Source: Desertifilum tharense IPPAS B-1220 (GTDB taxonomy: Bacteria > Cyanobacteriota > Cyanobacteriia > Cyanobacteriales > Desertifilaceae). From it: DNA of 64,000 bases. The position numbers and the translations under genes were made by a program. The notes under the pieces are model-generated. The model had not been told where the DNA came from. It ran no database searches and worked only from the letters and a program-made list of their open reading frames with translations. Below, in pieces: positions 29,831 to 40,764 of the stretch (positions are counted from its first letter, which is position 1; each line of letters starts with the position of its first letter). The stretch covers positions 1 to 64,000 of the forward strand of contig NZ_MJGC01000049.1 of the NCBI RefSeq assembly GCF_001746915.1, read 5' to 3'.

Positions 29831-29957
29831 ACCCCAGCTTGGGCGACTCTGCCCAACCTCACCTTTTTTGTGATTCGCAAGCCCATTTTGTACCGTTGTC
29901 TGCAACGGCACAACTTCCGATTGCGCTTTTTTACACCCTCACCTCAAGAGTGCAACC

Positions 29958-31286
29958 ATGAGTAACTTTTCTCGACGCAAATTTCTGTTCACCGCCGCCA
30001 CCGCCACCGCTAGCACCCTCCTGATCCACGGCTGTACCTCCGGCAGCAATAACAACACCACAACCGCCGGAACCGTACCTGCTGCCAACGTTAACCCCGC
30101 AGATAGCCCAGAAGTCACTGGAGCAAAGCTAGGATTTATTGCTCTGACAGATGCTGCCCCTTTGATCATTGCTAGAGAAAAAGGGATGTTTGCCAAGTAT
30201 GGGATGCCTGATGTGGAAGTGCTGAAGCAGGCTTCCTGGGGCACAACCCGCGATAACCTAGAACTCGGTTCTACAGGGGGTGGCATTGATGGGGCGCATA
30301 TTCTCACCCCCATGCCTTACCTGATGGCTTTAGGGACAGTGACTCAGCAACCCGTCCCCATGTATATCTTGGCGCGGTTAAATTACAACGGTCAGGGCAT
30401 TCAACTTTCAAATAACTATAAGGATTTAGGGGTAGGCATTGATGCTAAAGCCCTCAAAGATGGTTTTGCTAGAGAAAAAGCCAATGGCAGAAACGATCTA
30501 AAAGCTGCTATGACTTTCCCCGGCGGTACCCATGATATGTGGATTCGCTACTGGATGGCGGCGGCGGGCATTAACCCCGATACCGATGTTTCTACGATTG
30601 TGGTACCGCCACCGCAAATGGTGGCTAACGTGAAGGTGAACAACATGGAAGCCTTCTGCGTGGGAGAACCCTGGCCGTTGCAAACCGTAAACCAAGGGAT
30701 TGGGTTTATGGCCGCAACCACGGGCGAATTGTGGAAAGATCACCCCGAAAAAGCCTTTGCAATGCGAGCAGATTGGGTAGACAGCCACCCGAAAGCAGCA
30801 AAAGCGCTATTGATGGCCGTGATGGAGGCGCAACAGTGGTGCGACCAAGCCGAGAATAAGGAAGAAATGTGCCAAATCTTGGCGAAGCGGGAATGGTTTA
30901 GAGTTCCTTTCGATGATATTATCGACCGCTCCCTTGGGAAATACGATTACGGAACCGGGCGGGTCGAAGATTTCAGCAATTCCTTGGTGATGAAGTATTG
31001 GAAAGATAATGCTTCTTACCCCTATAAGAGCCATGACCTGTGGTTCTTAACCGAGAACATTCGTTGGGGCTATCTCAAGCCGGATACGGATATGCAAGCC
31101 ATTATTGACAAGGTAAACCGCGAAGACTTGTGGCGGGAAGCCGCACAGACAATGGGCGTTCCGACGGCACAAATTCCCTCTAGCCCCTCTCGCGGTGTCG
31201 AAACTTTCTTTGATGGCGTCACCTTCGATCCGGAAAACCCAGAGGCTTATCTCAGACGGTTGGAAATTAAGAAAGTCAATATCTAG
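29958..31286 (+). CDS. nrtA: Nitrate/nitrite ABC transporter, substrate-binding lipoprotein
   Basis: A 442-residue substrate-binding protein of the NrtA/CmpA family. The N terminus combines a twin-arginine motif (SRRKFLF) with a lipobox (LLIHGC), so it is likely exported folded and lipid-anchored, on the periplasmic face of the plasma membrane. The mature domain shows the family segments GFIALTDAAPLIIAREKGMF, HILTPMPYLMALG, and VPPPQMVANVKVNNMEAFCVGEPWP. NrtA and bicarbonate-binding CmpA are close paralogs; nitrate specificity is assigned from the flanking nirA and narB genes. It is followed after 88 bp by nrtB. Confidence 0.96.
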   Translation: MSNFSRRKFLFTAATATASTLLIHGCTSGSNNNTTTAGTVPAANVNPADSPEVTGAKLGFIALTDAAPLIIAREKGMFAKYGMPDVEVLKQASWGTTRDNLELGSTGGGIDGAHILTPMPYLMALGTVTQQPVPMYILARLNYNGQGIQLSNNYKDLGVGIDAKALKDGFAREKANGRNDLKAAMTFPGGTHDMWIRYWMAAAGINPDTDVSTIVVPPPQMVANVKVNNMEAFCVGEPWPLQTVNQGIGFMAATTGELWKDHPEKAFAMRADWVDSHPKAAKALLMAVMEAQQWCDQAENKEEMCQILAKREWFRVPFDDIIDRSLGKYDYGTGRVEDFSNSLVMKYWKDNASYPYKSHDLWFLTENIRWGYLKPDTDMQAIIDKVNREDLWREAAQTMGVPTAQIPSSPSRGVETFFDGVTFDPENPEAYLRRLEIKKVNI

Positions 31287-31374
31287 TTCGGCCGACAAGA
31301 AAGCATTGGTCGAGTGAGTTGACCAATGCTCGATATCAATTGCTCAAGGCTTACACCAAAAGGATAACCGATTC

Positions 31375-32211
31375 ATGAGTGCAAGTGTTTCTCGCCCCTC
31401 CCCCAAGATGACTCCCAATGCCGCGATCGCCTTTTTGCAGAAACGATCGCAAAAAGTCATCCGCCCCGCGATCGCGATCGCTATCTTTCTGGTCATTTGG
31501 CAAATTCTCTGCTCTAGCCCTGACGCCAACTTGCCTACGCCCATCCAAACCGTCCAAGAAACCTGGGACTTAATTATCGATCCCTTTTTCGATCGCGGCG
31601 GTACCGATAAAGGGATGGCCCTGCAAATCTTTGCTAGCCTGCGACGGGTTGCAGTGGGCTTCACCCTATCGGCAGTGGTCGGAATTGCATTAGGCATTCT
31701 TATTGGAACCAACCGCTTTGTTTACGATGCCGTCGATCCCATTTTCCAAGTCTTAAGAACCGTTCCGCCCCTGGCTTGGTTGCCCATTTCCCTAGCCGCT
31801 TTCCGCGATAGCGAACCCAGCGCCATTTTCGTCATCTTCATTACCTCCATTTGGCCGATCTTAATTAACACCACCGTCGGCGTTCAACAAATTCCCCAAG
31901 ACTATCGCAACGTGGCTCGCGTTTTACAACTGTCAAAGCGAGATTACTTCTTTAACATTCTGTTTCCGGCAACCGTTCCTTACATCTTTACCGGATTGCG
32001 GATTGGGATTGGTTTATCGTGGCTGGCAATTATTGCCGCAGAAATGTTAGTGGGGGGCGTGGGCATCGGCTTCTTTATTTGGGATGCCTGGAATAGCTCG
32101 CAAATCAGCGAAATTATCCTCGCTTTGATTTACGTCGGAATTGTCGGTTTACTCCTCGATCGCCTGATGGGATTTGTCGCCTCCAAAGTCGTCCCTGAAG
32201 AAGCGAAATAG
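31375..32211 (+). CDS. nrtB: Nitrate/nitrite ABC transporter permease
   Basis: A 278-residue integral membrane permease of the NrtB/TauC type, with about six membrane segments after a hydrophilic N terminus (VIRPAIAIAIFLVIWQILC, VAVGFTLSAVVGIALGILIG, and others). The cytoplasmic coupling motif typical of binding-protein-dependent permeases is around DYRNVARVLQLSKRDYFFNI. It would form a dimer crossed by nitrate and driven by NrtC and NrtD. It lies 44 bp upstream of nrtC in the operon. Confidence 0.96.
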   Translation: MSASVSRPSPKMTPNAAIAFLQKRSQKVIRPAIAIAIFLVIWQILCSSPDANLPTPIQTVQETWDLIIDPFFDRGGTDKGMALQIFASLRRVAVGFTLSAVVGIALGILIGTNRFVYDAVDPIFQVLRTVPPLAWLPISLAAFRDSEPSAIFVIFITSIWPILINTTVGVQQIPQDYRNVARVLQLSKRDYFFNILFPATVPYIFTGLRIGIGLSWLAIIAAEMLVGGVGIGFFIWDAWNSSQISEIILALIYVGIVGLLLDRLMGFVASKVVPEEAK

Positions 32212-32255
32212 AGACTGTTCCAGATTGCTTAATTCCTCATTTCCCAAACATTGCC

Positions 32256-34283
32256 ATGAGTGCTTTTGTAGAAGTTGACCATATCGATCGCATTTTTCCC
32301 TTACCCAACGGGGAAAGTTATATCGCCCTCAAAAATATCGAACTCAAGATTAATAAAGGGGAATTTATCTCCTTGATCGGTCACTCCGGTTGCGGCAAAT
32401 CCACTCTTTTGAACATCATTGCGGGCTTAGATCGACCCACCACTGGCGGCGTCATCTTAGAAGGGCGAGAAGTCCAAAAACCAGGGCCCGATCGGATGGT
32501 CGTGTTTCAAAACTATTCCTTGCTGCCTTGGAAAACCGTTCGCGAGAATATCGCCCTCGCCGTCGATCGCGTTATGCGGCACCTACCCAAAGGCGAGCGT
32601 AAAGGCATTGTTGAGCATCATATTGATATTGTGGGCTTGCGCCATGCGGCTCACAAGCGGCCGGCCCAACTGTCTGGAGGGATGAAACAACGGGTGGCGA
32701 TCGCCCGCGCCCTCGCCATTCGTCCCAAACTTCTTTTGCTAGACGAACCCTTTGGGGCCCTAGATGCCCTGACGCGGGGCAGTCTGCAAGAGCAGTTAAT
32801 GAAAATTTGCCAAGAAAACGAAGTCACCTGCGTGATGGTGACGCACGATGTAGACGAAGCCCTGCTATTATCTGACCGGATCGTCATGCTCACCAATGGC
32901 CCGGCGGCCCATATCGGTCAGATTTTGGACGTTCCTATTCCCCGTCCCCGCCAGCGCCTCGATGTGGTTAACCATCCCAGTTACTACGCCCTGCGGAACG
33001 AAATGCTGTATTTCCTCAACCAGCAAAAACGGGCGAAGCGCACCAAAGCCAAGCAGCCGATCGCGATCGGTCGCAACGGCTTAGAGAAAGTCAACCTCGA
33101 TATCGGCTTTATTCCCCTCACCGACTGCGCCCCCTTAGTCGTCGCCAAAGAAAAAGGCATTTTTGCCCGTCACGGCTTAGAAGAAGTCAACCTGGTTCGC
33201 AAACCGGGCTGGCGGGCGCTGGCTAGCGATATGGCATCAGGACAGTTAGACGCGGCCCAAATGCTAGCCGGAATGCCCCTGGCGATGACCTTGGGCATGG
33301 AGAATCAACCTTCAGTTCCCATCGTCACAGCCCTTACCCTGTCGCGCAATGGTAACGCCATCACCTGGAGCAAGCAACTGTATGACCAGGGAATCCGCAG
33401 CTTAGAAGATTTTAAACGCTCCATGCTGGCCGATTCCGATAAAGTGCATACCTTTGGCATGGTGCATCCCACCTCCATGCACAACCTGTTATTGCGCTAC
33501 TGGTTTGCTAGTCATGGCATCGATCCAGATTGGGATATCAACCTCACCGTAATTCCTCCGCCGCAAATGGTCTCGAACCTGAAGGCCGGAAATATTGACG
33601 GCTATTGCGTGGGCGAACCTTGGAATTCGCGGGCCGTGTATGAAGGTTTAGGGGTGGTGATGGCCACCGATCTAGACCTGTGGGCGGGACATATTGAGAA
33701 AGTGTTAGGCGTGCGCGAAGCCTGGGCGAATCAGTATCCCCAAACTCATCTAGCGTTGGTGACAGCGTTATTAGAAGCTTGCGAGTATTGCGACGATCGC
33801 CGCAACCGCGAAGAAATTCTGCAACTGATCTGTCGCCCGGAATACGTGGGTTCCGCCCCGGAATATACCCGTCCCGGCTTGCTCGATCCTTACAACAAAG
33901 GCACCGGGGAACCCGTTCAACTGCTAGATTACAATCAATTTTACGTCGATCGTACCAACTGCCCCGACCGGACGCAAATGTTGTGGGTGATGGCACAGAT
34001 GGCGCGTTGGGGAATTACGCCTTTCCCGAAAAACTGGGTAGAAATTATTGAACGCGTTTGCAAAATCGATGTGTTTAGCGAAGCGGCGAGAAGTTTAGGC
34101 TTCTTAGATACAGAACGCGATCGCGCTCCCATTCAATTATGGGATGGCGAAGTCTTTAACCCCGACGATCCCATCGGCTATCTCAGCCAAGTGGCGATCA
34201 AGCGCGACATTCAAATTCAAGAAATTATGCTGGCGAACGATGACACCCCGACCCCTTCGCCTAGCCTGCGGAAAATTGCCTAA
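32256..34283 (+). CDS. nrtC: Nitrate/nitrite ABC transporter ATPase with NrtA-like C-terminal domain
   Basis: A 675-residue fusion characteristic of NrtC. Residues about 1-265 form the ATPase: Walker [10 protein letters not shown], signature [10 protein letters not shown], Walker [14 protein letters not shown], and the H-loop [10 protein letters not shown]. Residues about 280-660 form an NrtA-like solute-binding domain ([41 protein letters not shown]) that stays cytoplasmic. In Synechococcus this domain mediates inhibition of transport by ammonium, so nitrate uptake is probably shut off post-translationally here too. The two halves are joined by a Lys/Arg-rich linker. nrtD starts 26 bp after the stop. 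Confidence 0.97.
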   Translation: MSAFVEVDHIDRIFPLPNGESYIALKNIELKINKGEFISLIGHSGCGKSTLLNIIAGLDRPTTGGVILEGREVQKPGPDRMVVFQNYSLLPWKTVRENIALAVDRVMRHLPKGERKGIVEHHIDIVGLRHAAHKRPAQLSGGMKQRVAIARALAIRPKLLLLDEPFGALDALTRGSLQEQLMKICQENEVTCVMVTHDVDEALLLSDRIVMLTNGPAAHIGQILDVPIPRPRQRLDVVNHPSYYALRNEMLYFLNQQKRAKRTKAKQPIAIGRNGLEKVNLDIGFIPLTDCAPLVVAKEKGIFARHGLEEVNLVRKPGWRALASDMASGQLDAAQMLAGMPLAMTLGMENQPSVPIVTALTLSRNGNAITWSKQLYDQGIRSLEDFKRSMLADSDKVHTFGMVHPTSMHNLLLRYWFASHGIDPDWDINLTVIPPPQMVSNLKAGNIDGYCVGEPWNSRAVYEGLGVVMATDLDLWAGHIEKVLGVREAWANQYPQTHLALVTALLEACEYCDDRRNREEILQLICRPEYVGSAPEYTRPGLLDPYNKGTGEPVQLLDYNQFYVDRTNCPDRTQMLWVMAQMARWGITPFPKNWVEIIERVCKIDVFSEAARSLGFLDTERDRAPIQLWDGEVFNPDDPIGYLSQVAIKRDIQIQEIMLANDDTPTPSPSLRKIA

Positions 34284-34309
34284 TTTTAGTCCTGGTTTTA
34301 GTCAAACAG

Positions 34310-35158
34310 ATGGTTAATAGCAACATCCTCGTCAACCCCCCAATCGTTTCTAACCCCACTCCAGAAGCGAAACCGTTTTTAGTCCTCGATAACCTGTCTA
34401 AGGTGTATCCCACGCCAACTGGACCCTACACCGTTTTGGAAAACGTCAATTTAACGGTCAGTGAAGGGGAATTTATCTGTTTGATCGGTCACTCCGGTTG
34501 CGGAAAGTCCACCTTGCTGAATATGGTCGGCGGGTTTACTCAACCCACCACCGGAGAAGTCCGCCTCCCCACAGGCGTTGTTACCCAACCGGGGCCCGAT
34601 CGGATGGTGGTGTTTCAAAACTACTCCTTACTCCCCTGGAAAACCGCGTTTGAAAATATCTATTTAGCGGTGAAATCGGTTTTCCCCCACAAATCCAAAA
34701 AAGAGAAAATTGAAATTGTCCGCGAACACCTCGCCCTAGTGGGCTTAGAGGAAGCCGCTGATAAGAAGCCCACCCAACTCTCTGGCGGGATGAAACAGCG
34801 GGTGGCGATCGCGCGCGCCTTAGCCATTTGTCCCCAGGTGTTAATCCTTGACGAACCCTTTGGGGCCCTAGACCCCCTGACGCGGGAAGACTTGCAAGAA
34901 GAACTCCTAGACATCTGGCGACGCCATCAAGTCACCGTGTTAATGATTACCCACGATATTGATGAGGCGCTGTTCTTAGCCGATCGCTTGGTGATGATGA
35001 CCAACGGGCCAGCCGCAACCATTGGAGAAGTGCTAAACATTCCCTTCTCCCGTCCCCGCAACCGCGCCCAAATTATGGAAGATCCGACTTACTACGATCT
35101 GCGGAACTACGCTTTAGATTTCTTGTATCATCGCTATGCTCACGATGATGCGGCTTAA
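34310..35158 (+). CDS. nrtD: Nitrate/nitrite ABC transporter ATPase
   Basis: A 282-residue ATPase without the C-terminal sensor domain of NrtC; the two pair to drive the NrtB dimer. Walker A is GHSGCGKST, the signature is [10 protein letters not shown], Walker B is [13 protein letters not shown] and the H-loop is LMITHDIDEA. The DNA is close enough to the ATPase half of nrtC that parts of the two genes are locally near-identical, which marks them as a tandem duplication. An N-terminal extension of about 20 residues precedes the ATPase. It is followed after 70 bp by narB. Confidence 0.96.
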   Translation: MVNSNILVNPPIVSNPTPEAKPFLVLDNLSKVYPTPTGPYTVLENVNLTVSEGEFICLIGHSGCGKSTLLNMVGGFTQPTTGEVRLPTGVVTQPGPDRMVVFQNYSLLPWKTAFENIYLAVKSVFPHKSKKEKIEIVREHLALVGLEEAADKKPTQLSGGMKQRVAIARALAICPQVLILDEPFGALDPLTREDLQEELLDIWRRHQVTVLMITHDIDEALFLADRLVMMTNGPAATIGEVLNIPFSRPRNRAQIMEDPTYYDLRNYALDFLYHRYAHDDAA

Positions 35159-35228
35159 GCCTTATTTAGGCAGGATTTGATTTGTTTTGGGATTGCCCTG
35201 ACAAATGACCTATGACTTTTGACTCAAG

Positions 35229-37439
35229 ATGAACGATATCACTAAAACGCTTTGTCCATACTGTGGAGTTGGGTGCGGTTTAGAGGTGCTACCCCCCGCC
35301 CAACGGGGAAAAGCGACGAAACGAGACGATCTAGGGAACCCCATCTGGCAAGTCAGAGGCGATCGCAGCCACCCTTCTAGCCAGGGAATGGTCTGTGTTA
35401 AAGGGGCAACCATTGCAGAATCTTTAGATAAGGATCGACTCTTCCATCCGATGATCCGCGAATCGCTGGATCGACCGTTTCGTCGCGCCAGTTGGGATGA
35501 AGCGTTAGATTTAATCGTGACTCGCCTGCAAGTGGTGCAGCAACAACTCGGTCCCCAGGGAATCTGCATGTATGGTTCCGGTCAACTGCAAACGGAAGAC
35601 TATTACATCGCCCAAAAGTTACTCAAGGGGTTTCTAAAAACCAATAACTTTGACTCCAATTCGCGCCTGTGCATGTCTTCGGCGGTGGTTGGCTATCAAC
35701 AAAGTTTGGGTTCTGATGGGCCGCCTTGCTGTTATGAGGATTTGGAACAAACCGATTTTGCCTTCTTAATTGGTACCAATGCCGCCGAATGTCATCCGAT
35801 CGCCTTTAATCGCCTGCGAAAGTATCACAAGCGCAACCCCCGCGTCAAAATGGTGGTGGTCGATCCGCGCCGAACGGCGACGGCGGAAGCAGCAGATTTG
35901 CACCTCGCGATTAAACCGGGTACGGATATTGACCTCCTGAATGGCATTGCTTACCTATTAATGCAGTGGGGGGCCATTCACGCCCCGTTTATTGATGAGT
36001 GTACGAGTCATTTTCCCGAATTTGCCCAGTTAATTAGCGAGTATACGCCGGAACGGGTGGCGCAGCGCTGCGATATTCCCCTAGACTCCTTGGAAGAGGT
36101 GGCCCGCTATTGGGCGGAGTCGGAAAAGACGATTTCCCTGTGGTCAATGGGGATGAATCAGTCTTCGGAAGGGACGGCGAAGGTGCGATCGCTAATTAAT
36201 CTGCACCTGATGACGGGAACCATTGGCAAACCTGGATGCGGGCCGTTTTCCCTCACCGGACAGCCGAACGCAATGGGGGGACGCGAGTCGGGCGGGTTAT
36301 CTAGCCTGTTACCGGGGTATCGATCGGTAAAGAATCCGGTGCATCGGGCGGAGGTAGAAGCCTTTTGGGGTCTACCTTCGGGTCAAATCTCGCCGCAACC
36401 GGGATACACCGCCGGGGAAATGGTGCAGGCGCTGGAAACGGGCGGAATTGGGCTGCTGTGGGTGGTTGCGACTAATCCGGTGGTGAGTTTGCCGGATCTC
36501 GAACGGGCTAAGGCCGCGTTGGCGCGATCGCCCTTTACGATCGTTCAAGATGCCTACTATCCCACGGAAACCACCGAATTTGCCCATGTCTTGTTACCCG
36601 CCGCCCAATGGGGCGAGAAAACGGGGACAATGACCAACTCCGAACGGGTTGTCACCCTCTGTCAGGCGTTTAGACCGCCCAAGGGCGAGGCGAAGCCGGA
36701 CTGGGAGATTTTTGCAGAGGTGGCCCGCCGTTTGGGTTTTGGCGATCGCTTTATCTACCCAAATTCAGCCGCAGTTTACGCGGAATACGTGCAGATCACC
36801 CAAGGACGGGTTTGCGATATGTCTGGCTTAAGCCACGCACTCCTCGCCGATGGCCCGATCCAATGGCCCTACGGTAGCCTGGAAAAGCATTTCGACCCCC
36901 AACCCAACCGAGAACCCAATAAACGCCTCTACACCCATTTCCGCTTCCCAACCCCAGACGGACGCGCCCGGTTTGGGGCCTATCATTCGCGAGGGTTGGC
37001 CGAACCCCCCGATCCCGATTATCCCCTGGTTCTCACCACCGGACGCCTCTACGGGCATTGGCACACCCAAACCCGGACGGGGAGAATTGAGAAGATTCAG
37101 CAAATGTATCCCCAACCGTTTATTGAGATTCATCCCCGCGATGCGTTGAAGTTGGGGGTGGTGGAAAATGATTGGGTCGATGTTCAAAGTCGGCGCGGGA
37201 AGTCGCGGTTTGCGGTGAAGGTGACAAAAGCGATCGCGCCAGGAACGGTGTTTGTCCCCATGCACTGGGGCAGTTTGTGGGCGGAAAATGCTGAAGCTAA
37301 TGCCCTAACGCATTCTGAATGTTGTCCCGATTCCAGCCAGCCTGAACTGAAAGCTTGTGCTGTACAATTGAGCAAAGTTAAATCTGAATTTGTAGAAATG
37401 GGGACTGTAGGCTCTCCTTCACTAATCGCTAAACATTAG
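35229..37439 (+). CDS. narB: Ferredoxin-nitrate reductase
   Basis: A 736-residue molybdenum enzyme that reduces nitrate to nitrite using ferredoxin. The N-terminal [4Fe-4S] motif is [12 protein letters not shown] plus the later MVCVKG cysteine. The Mo-bis-MGD domain follows ([14 protein letters not shown] with the probable Mo-ligand cysteine, [20 protein letters not shown]), and the C-terminal cofactor domain includes [18 protein letters not shown] and FVPMHWG. Size and arrangement match cyanobacterial NarB rather than NasA with an extra diaphorase. It needs NarM, encoded two genes downstream, for activity. Confidence 0.97.
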   Translation: MNDITKTLCPYCGVGCGLEVLPPAQRGKATKRDDLGNPIWQVRGDRSHPSSQGMVCVKGATIAESLDKDRLFHPMIRESLDRPFRRASWDEALDLIVTRLQVVQQQLGPQGICMYGSGQLQTEDYYIAQKLLKGFLKTNNFDSNSRLCMSSAVVGYQQSLGSDGPPCCYEDLEQTDFAFLIGTNAAECHPIAFNRLRKYHKRNPRVKMVVVDPRRTATAEAADLHLAIKPGTDIDLLNGIAYLLMQWGAIHAPFIDECTSHFPEFAQLISEYTPERVAQRCDIPLDSLEEVARYWAESEKTISLWSMGMNQSSEGTAKVRSLINLHLMTGTIGKPGCGPFSLTGQPNAMGGRESGGLSSLLPGYRSVKNPVHRAEVEAFWGLPSGQISPQPGYTAGEMVQALETGGIGLLWVVATNPVVSLPDLERAKAALARSPFTIVQDAYYPTETTEFAHVLLPAAQWGEKTGTMTNSERVVTLCQAFRPPKGEAKPDWEIFAEVARRLGFGDRFIYPNSAAVYAEYVQITQGRVCDMSGLSHALLADGPIQWPYGSLEKHFDPQPNREPNKRLYTHFRFPTPDGRARFGAYHSRGLAEPPDPDYPLVLTTGRLYGHWHTQTRTGRIEKIQQMYPQPFIEIHPRDALKLGVVENDWVDVQSRRGKSRFAVKVTKAIAPGTVFVPMHWGSLWAENAEANALTHSECCPDSSQPELKACAVQLSKVKSEFVEMGTVGSPSLIAKH

Positions 37440-37680
37440 GGAGGGGCTGAGGTTCTCGATCGGTAGCACAAGCTGGATAGACCGATAGCAAGCCTAAATC
37501 AAGCTTGAACGTCTCTAACGCCCCTATCCTGGCGGGCGAGGAGGGACAGTTCGCCACGGGTTGAAGTTTGCGATCGGGGCTTGGTGAGGGGATGCGATCG
37601 CAACTCAGGCTAAACGATCCCCAGCCGCCAACAAGCCAGCGCAATTGTAAAAACCGTCTTCAAGGTGGGGCGATCTATTA

Positions 37681-38151
37681 ATGCGGTGGTTCAAAAAATT
37701 TATCCGGAATCTCACAATCTCCGATCCGGATAACGAGCATTTTCTCAAATTCATTCATCGCCTTGAAGTTCTGGTCAGTAAAATACTTTCCCTATTGATG
37801 ATAGGGATTATTTTCGTTTCTCTATTCGATCTGGTTAGCTTCTTAGTTCAGCAAGTCTTTTCCCCTCCTACTGGCTTTTTTAATCGCACCCTATTTGAGA
37901 TTTTTGGTTTATTCTTAAATGTTCTCATTGCTTTAGAATTACTAGAAAATATCACTGCTTATCTCCAGCGCAACGTCATTCATGTCGAATTAGTGATTGT
38001 CACTTCCTTGATTGCTGTTGCCCGAAAAGTGATTATTTTCGATCTTGAAAAAAAGCAAGCCATAGACCTAATTGCACTTGCTCTCACCATTTTAGCCCTT
38101 TCCATTAGCTATCTTTTAATTCGGCTTTCCCGAATCAAAGATCGACCCTAA
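37681..38151 (+). CDS. PsiE-family membrane protein
   Basis: A 156-residue integral membrane protein resembling the phosphate-starvation-inducible PsiE family. Four membrane segments are visible: about residues 36-58 (ISLLMIGIIFVSLFDLV-like), 77-97, 105-122 and 131-150. A charged N-terminal stretch (MRWFKKFIRNLTISDPDNEH) precedes the first. PsiE's function is poorly defined. It sits between narB (241 bp upstream) and narM (27 bp downstream) on the same strand. In Anabaena a small gene of unknown function lies at the comparable place between the operon and narM, but I cannot say whether it is homologous. No NtcA box was seen directly upstream. Confidence 0.8.
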   Translation: MRWFKKFIRNLTISDPDNEHFLKFIHRLEVLVSKILSLLMIGIIFVSLFDLVSFLVQQVFSPPTGFFNRTLFEIFGLFLNVLIALELLENITAYLQRNVIHVELVIVTSLIAVARKVIIFDLEKKQAIDLIALALTILALSISYLLIRLSRIKDRP

Positions 38152-38178
38152 AAACTGCCCCAAATCGCGATCGCAAAA

Positions 38179-38631
38179 ATGAGTCAATTCTTTCAATTTG
38201 AAGCTGATTTTGTAGAATCCTTAAGATGCATTCCCATGCAAGTTCGTCTCAAACTAGACACTTGTGGAATTAAACTTAAACTCAATCAATGGCATCAATT
38301 TAACCCCACAGAAAGACAAGCTTTAGTAGACCAACCGTGCGAAAGTCCTGAAGAAATTCTTGCCTATCGGAAATTCTTACAAAACCTCGTCCAAGAACGA
38401 ACTGGACAACCCGCCTCGGAATTACCCATCGAAACGCATCCTGCCTGGTTAAATGCTACGGAAATTCCCCAACAGGTACAAGAAAAAACTCAAGAACTCA
38501 ACCGAGAAATGACTCTAAAGGCTTGGGAAAATCTAACTCCCGTGCAGCGTTTCGCCTTAATTAAACTGAGTCGTCCCAGTCATGAAAATCATAACTTTTT
38601 ACCAGCACTGCAAGAATTTAACTTAGCTTAA
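38179..38631 (+). CDS. narM: Nitrate reductase-associated protein NarM
   Basis: A 150-residue soluble protein matching the nitrate reductase-associated protein family: FFQFEADFVESLRCIPMQVR, RLKLDTCGIKLKLNQWHQF, and the C-terminal LTPVQRFALIKLSRPSHENH. NarM is cyanobacterial, binds NarB and is required for its maturation to active enzyme. It overlaps in purpose with its neighbours: it lies 27 bp after the PsiE-like gene, both probably in one transcript. The 3' end faces the convergent diguanylate cyclase gene with only 21 bp between stops and no recognisable terminator. Confidence 0.93.
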   Translation: MSQFFQFEADFVESLRCIPMQVRLKLDTCGIKLKLNQWHQFNPTERQALVDQPCESPEEILAYRKFLQNLVQERTGQPASELPIETHPAWLNATEIPQQVQEKTQELNREMTLKAWENLTPVQRFALIKLSRPSHENHNFLPALQEFNLA

Positions 38632-38652
38632 ATAGATCAACCCTAATCCCAA

Positions 38653-40764
38653 TTATACATAAGATTGAATCACAACGCGATCGCGCCCTAAATTCTTAGC
38701 CTCATAAAGTTTATTATCCGCAATGGCAATTAATTGAGATGGAGTCGCCTTCATACTCGGCGTGAGCGAGGCAACCCCCAAACTCAACGTGATATACTGA
38801 TTAATTGCCGAACTGCGATGCTTAATTCGCAACGTTTTGACTTGATAGCGAATACTTTCTGCGAGTAATACGGCCCCATCTAAGGACGTATTGGGTAAAA
38901 TAACAGCAAATTCTTCCCCCCCATATCGTGCCACTAAATCCGCCGGACGTTTAACCACAGAACGAATGGTAGAAGCCACCTGTTTTAAACAGGCATCTCC
39001 GGCTTGATGTCCGTAGGTATCGTTATAAGCTTTAAAGTAATCAATATCGCAAATAATTAAAGATAAAGGCGCTTTTTCTCTACTCAAGCGTCGCCATTCC
39101 TGGGTGAGATATTCATCAAAGCGGCGACGGTTAGCAATTTGCGTAAGTCCATCAATAGAGGCTAGGGTTTGTAATTCAGCATTGGCTTGTGCCAGTTGAT
39201 AATAAAGTTCTGCTTGTTGAATGGCTAGATTAATTTGAGTCGCCAACTGTTCCATCAAATCAACTTCAATCGGTTGCCATTGTCGCATTTGATTGCATTG
39301 ATGCATCACCAGCAGTCCCCAAAGTTTTTCGGCTTGCAAAATGGGAACCACCAACAGAGATTTAACACCCACCGCCTTGAGTAATTCAATATCTGCCTTG
39401 TGAAGGTTTGCAGTTTGGATATCGTCGCACGCCAAAAGCCGACCTTGACAAAACTGCTCAATTAGGGGAGGTTCAGTAAAAGAGAGATGGCGAACTTTCC
39501 AATCGCGCAAGGGAAGATAGGAAGCGTGAGTATTGAGAGACTCCTCCACAATCAACGCATCCTTACCGGAGGGTTGAAAGCGGTAAATTAAAGCGCGATC
39601 GCAGTTGAGCAATTGCCGAATTTCATCGACAATATTCTTGAGCAGATCCTGAAGCTCTAAAGAACGATGGAGATTGCGCGTTAATAAACCGAGGAGTCGT
39701 TCGCGTTGAAAAAGCTGTTGCAATGCAATTTCTGCCTGCTTGCGTTCGGTAATATTATGTAAAACCGCAACCCCGCCGCGAATATCCTCTTGAGCATTGC
39801 GAATGGGTCTAGCACTCACGCTTAACCACAGTTCTTGGCTAGAATGACGATGGCGCAGGTAAATTTCTTCTCGCTCAATTTCTTCTCCTTGAGCTGCACG
39901 AGTTAAAGGCAAAGTTTCGCAAGTATAGCGCGTAATTCCATTCGAGTAATAGCATTCATAATCGGTTGTCCATTCAGCGATTGTTTTGTAGACTGATCCC
40001 TGAGCCATCATTTGCCGAGCTGCTGGATTAAACAGCAGAAATCGTCCTTGACGATCCACGACAATCACGCCATCACCAATACTGTCTAGAATAGACTGAA
40101 GAATACTCATTTGGTTGATCAAAGCAAGTTGAGAATCTGCAAGTTGTGCGGCTTGTTGAGAGAGTAAAACTTCATGATTTTGGCGTTTATGATTGTCCTG
40201 TTTCAGTTGCTCGTCTCTGAGCTGAATTTCATCGCTGAATAACAGGGTTCTATTTCCAATTTGAGTTTTGGCGTCTAACCTTTCCTCTAGATTTAAGGGA
40301 TTAAGATAGAGATCGATATCTTGGCAAATTAAAAAAAGCGTCTTTAAAGCTTCAGAATAAGTAATAAGACTGCCACTAATCTTGACTAAAATTGGCTTGC
40401 CATCTTTGCAAACTTGCTGTCCAATCCAATCTTGAACGGCTGTTTGCTTCCTTTCTAATAAATCGAGTTTTTGGTGATAAGTGTCAAGATCGGCGGCGGC
40501 TACAAGGACATCAATCGATTTTCCCACTAATTCTGAAGCTTCATAACCTAAATAATGAGCGCCAAAGTCACTAATTGCTAAAATTTCTCGATTTTTGTTT
40601 AAATTTAAACAAATTCCGGGAAGTTGCTTGCAAACATTTAACGCACTCACAAAAGCTTCGCGATCGCTAGAAAATTGCGTTCCTACGGGAAGAGTCCAAG
40701 GAGACTTAACGGCTAAATCGTTGAATAAGCGATAAAAGTCAAAAGGCAAAGCGTTCATTGTCAA
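38653..40764 (-). CDS. PAS-PAS-GAF-GGDEF diguanylate cyclase
   Basis: A 703-residue soluble sensor that should synthesise c-di-GMP. A first PAS domain (about residues 45-165, NKNREILAISDFGAHYLGYE) and a coiled linker lead to a second PAS (about 215-345, SILDSIGDGVIVVDRQGRFL), then a phytochrome-type GAF (about 360-520, LLKNIVDEIRQLLNCDRALIYRF) and a C-terminal GGDEF domain. The GAF lacks an obvious CxC(H) chromophore site of the standard kind. The catalytic motif is YGGEEF, fully competent, and the RxxD inhibitory site (RPAD) sits at the correct five-residue distance. No EAL partner is fused. Confidence 0.92.
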   Translation of the reverse strand: MTMNALPFDFYRLFNDLAVKSPWTLPVGTQFSSDREAFVSALNVCKQLPGICLNLNKNREILAISDFGAHYLGYEASELVGKSIDVLVAAADLDTYHQKLDLLERKQTAVQDWIGQQVCKDGKPILVKISGSLITYSEALKTLFLICQDIDLYLNPLNLEERLDAKTQIGNRTLLFSDEIQLRDEQLKQDNHKRQNHEVLLSQQAAQLADSQLALINQMSILQSILDSIGDGVIVVDRQGRFLLFNPAARQMMAQGSVYKTIAEWTTDYECYYSNGITRYTCETLPLTRAAQGEEIEREEIYLRHRHSSQELWLSVSARPIRNAQEDIRGGVAVLHNITERKQAEIALQQLFQRERLLGLLTRNLHRSLELQDLLKNIVDEIRQLLNCDRALIYRFQPSGKDALIVEESLNTHASYLPLRDWKVRHLSFTEPPLIEQFCQGRLLACDDIQTANLHKADIELLKAVGVKSLLVVPILQAEKLWGLLVMHQCNQMRQWQPIEVDLMEQLATQINLAIQQAELYYQLAQANAELQTLASIDGLTQIANRRRFDEYLTQEWRRLSREKAPLSLIICDIDYFKAYNDTYGHQAGDACLKQVASTIRSVVKRPADLVARYGGEEFAVILPNTSLDGAVLLAESIRYQVKTLRIKHRSSAINQYITLSLGVASLTPSMKATPSQLIAIADNKLYEAKNLGRDRVVIQSYV

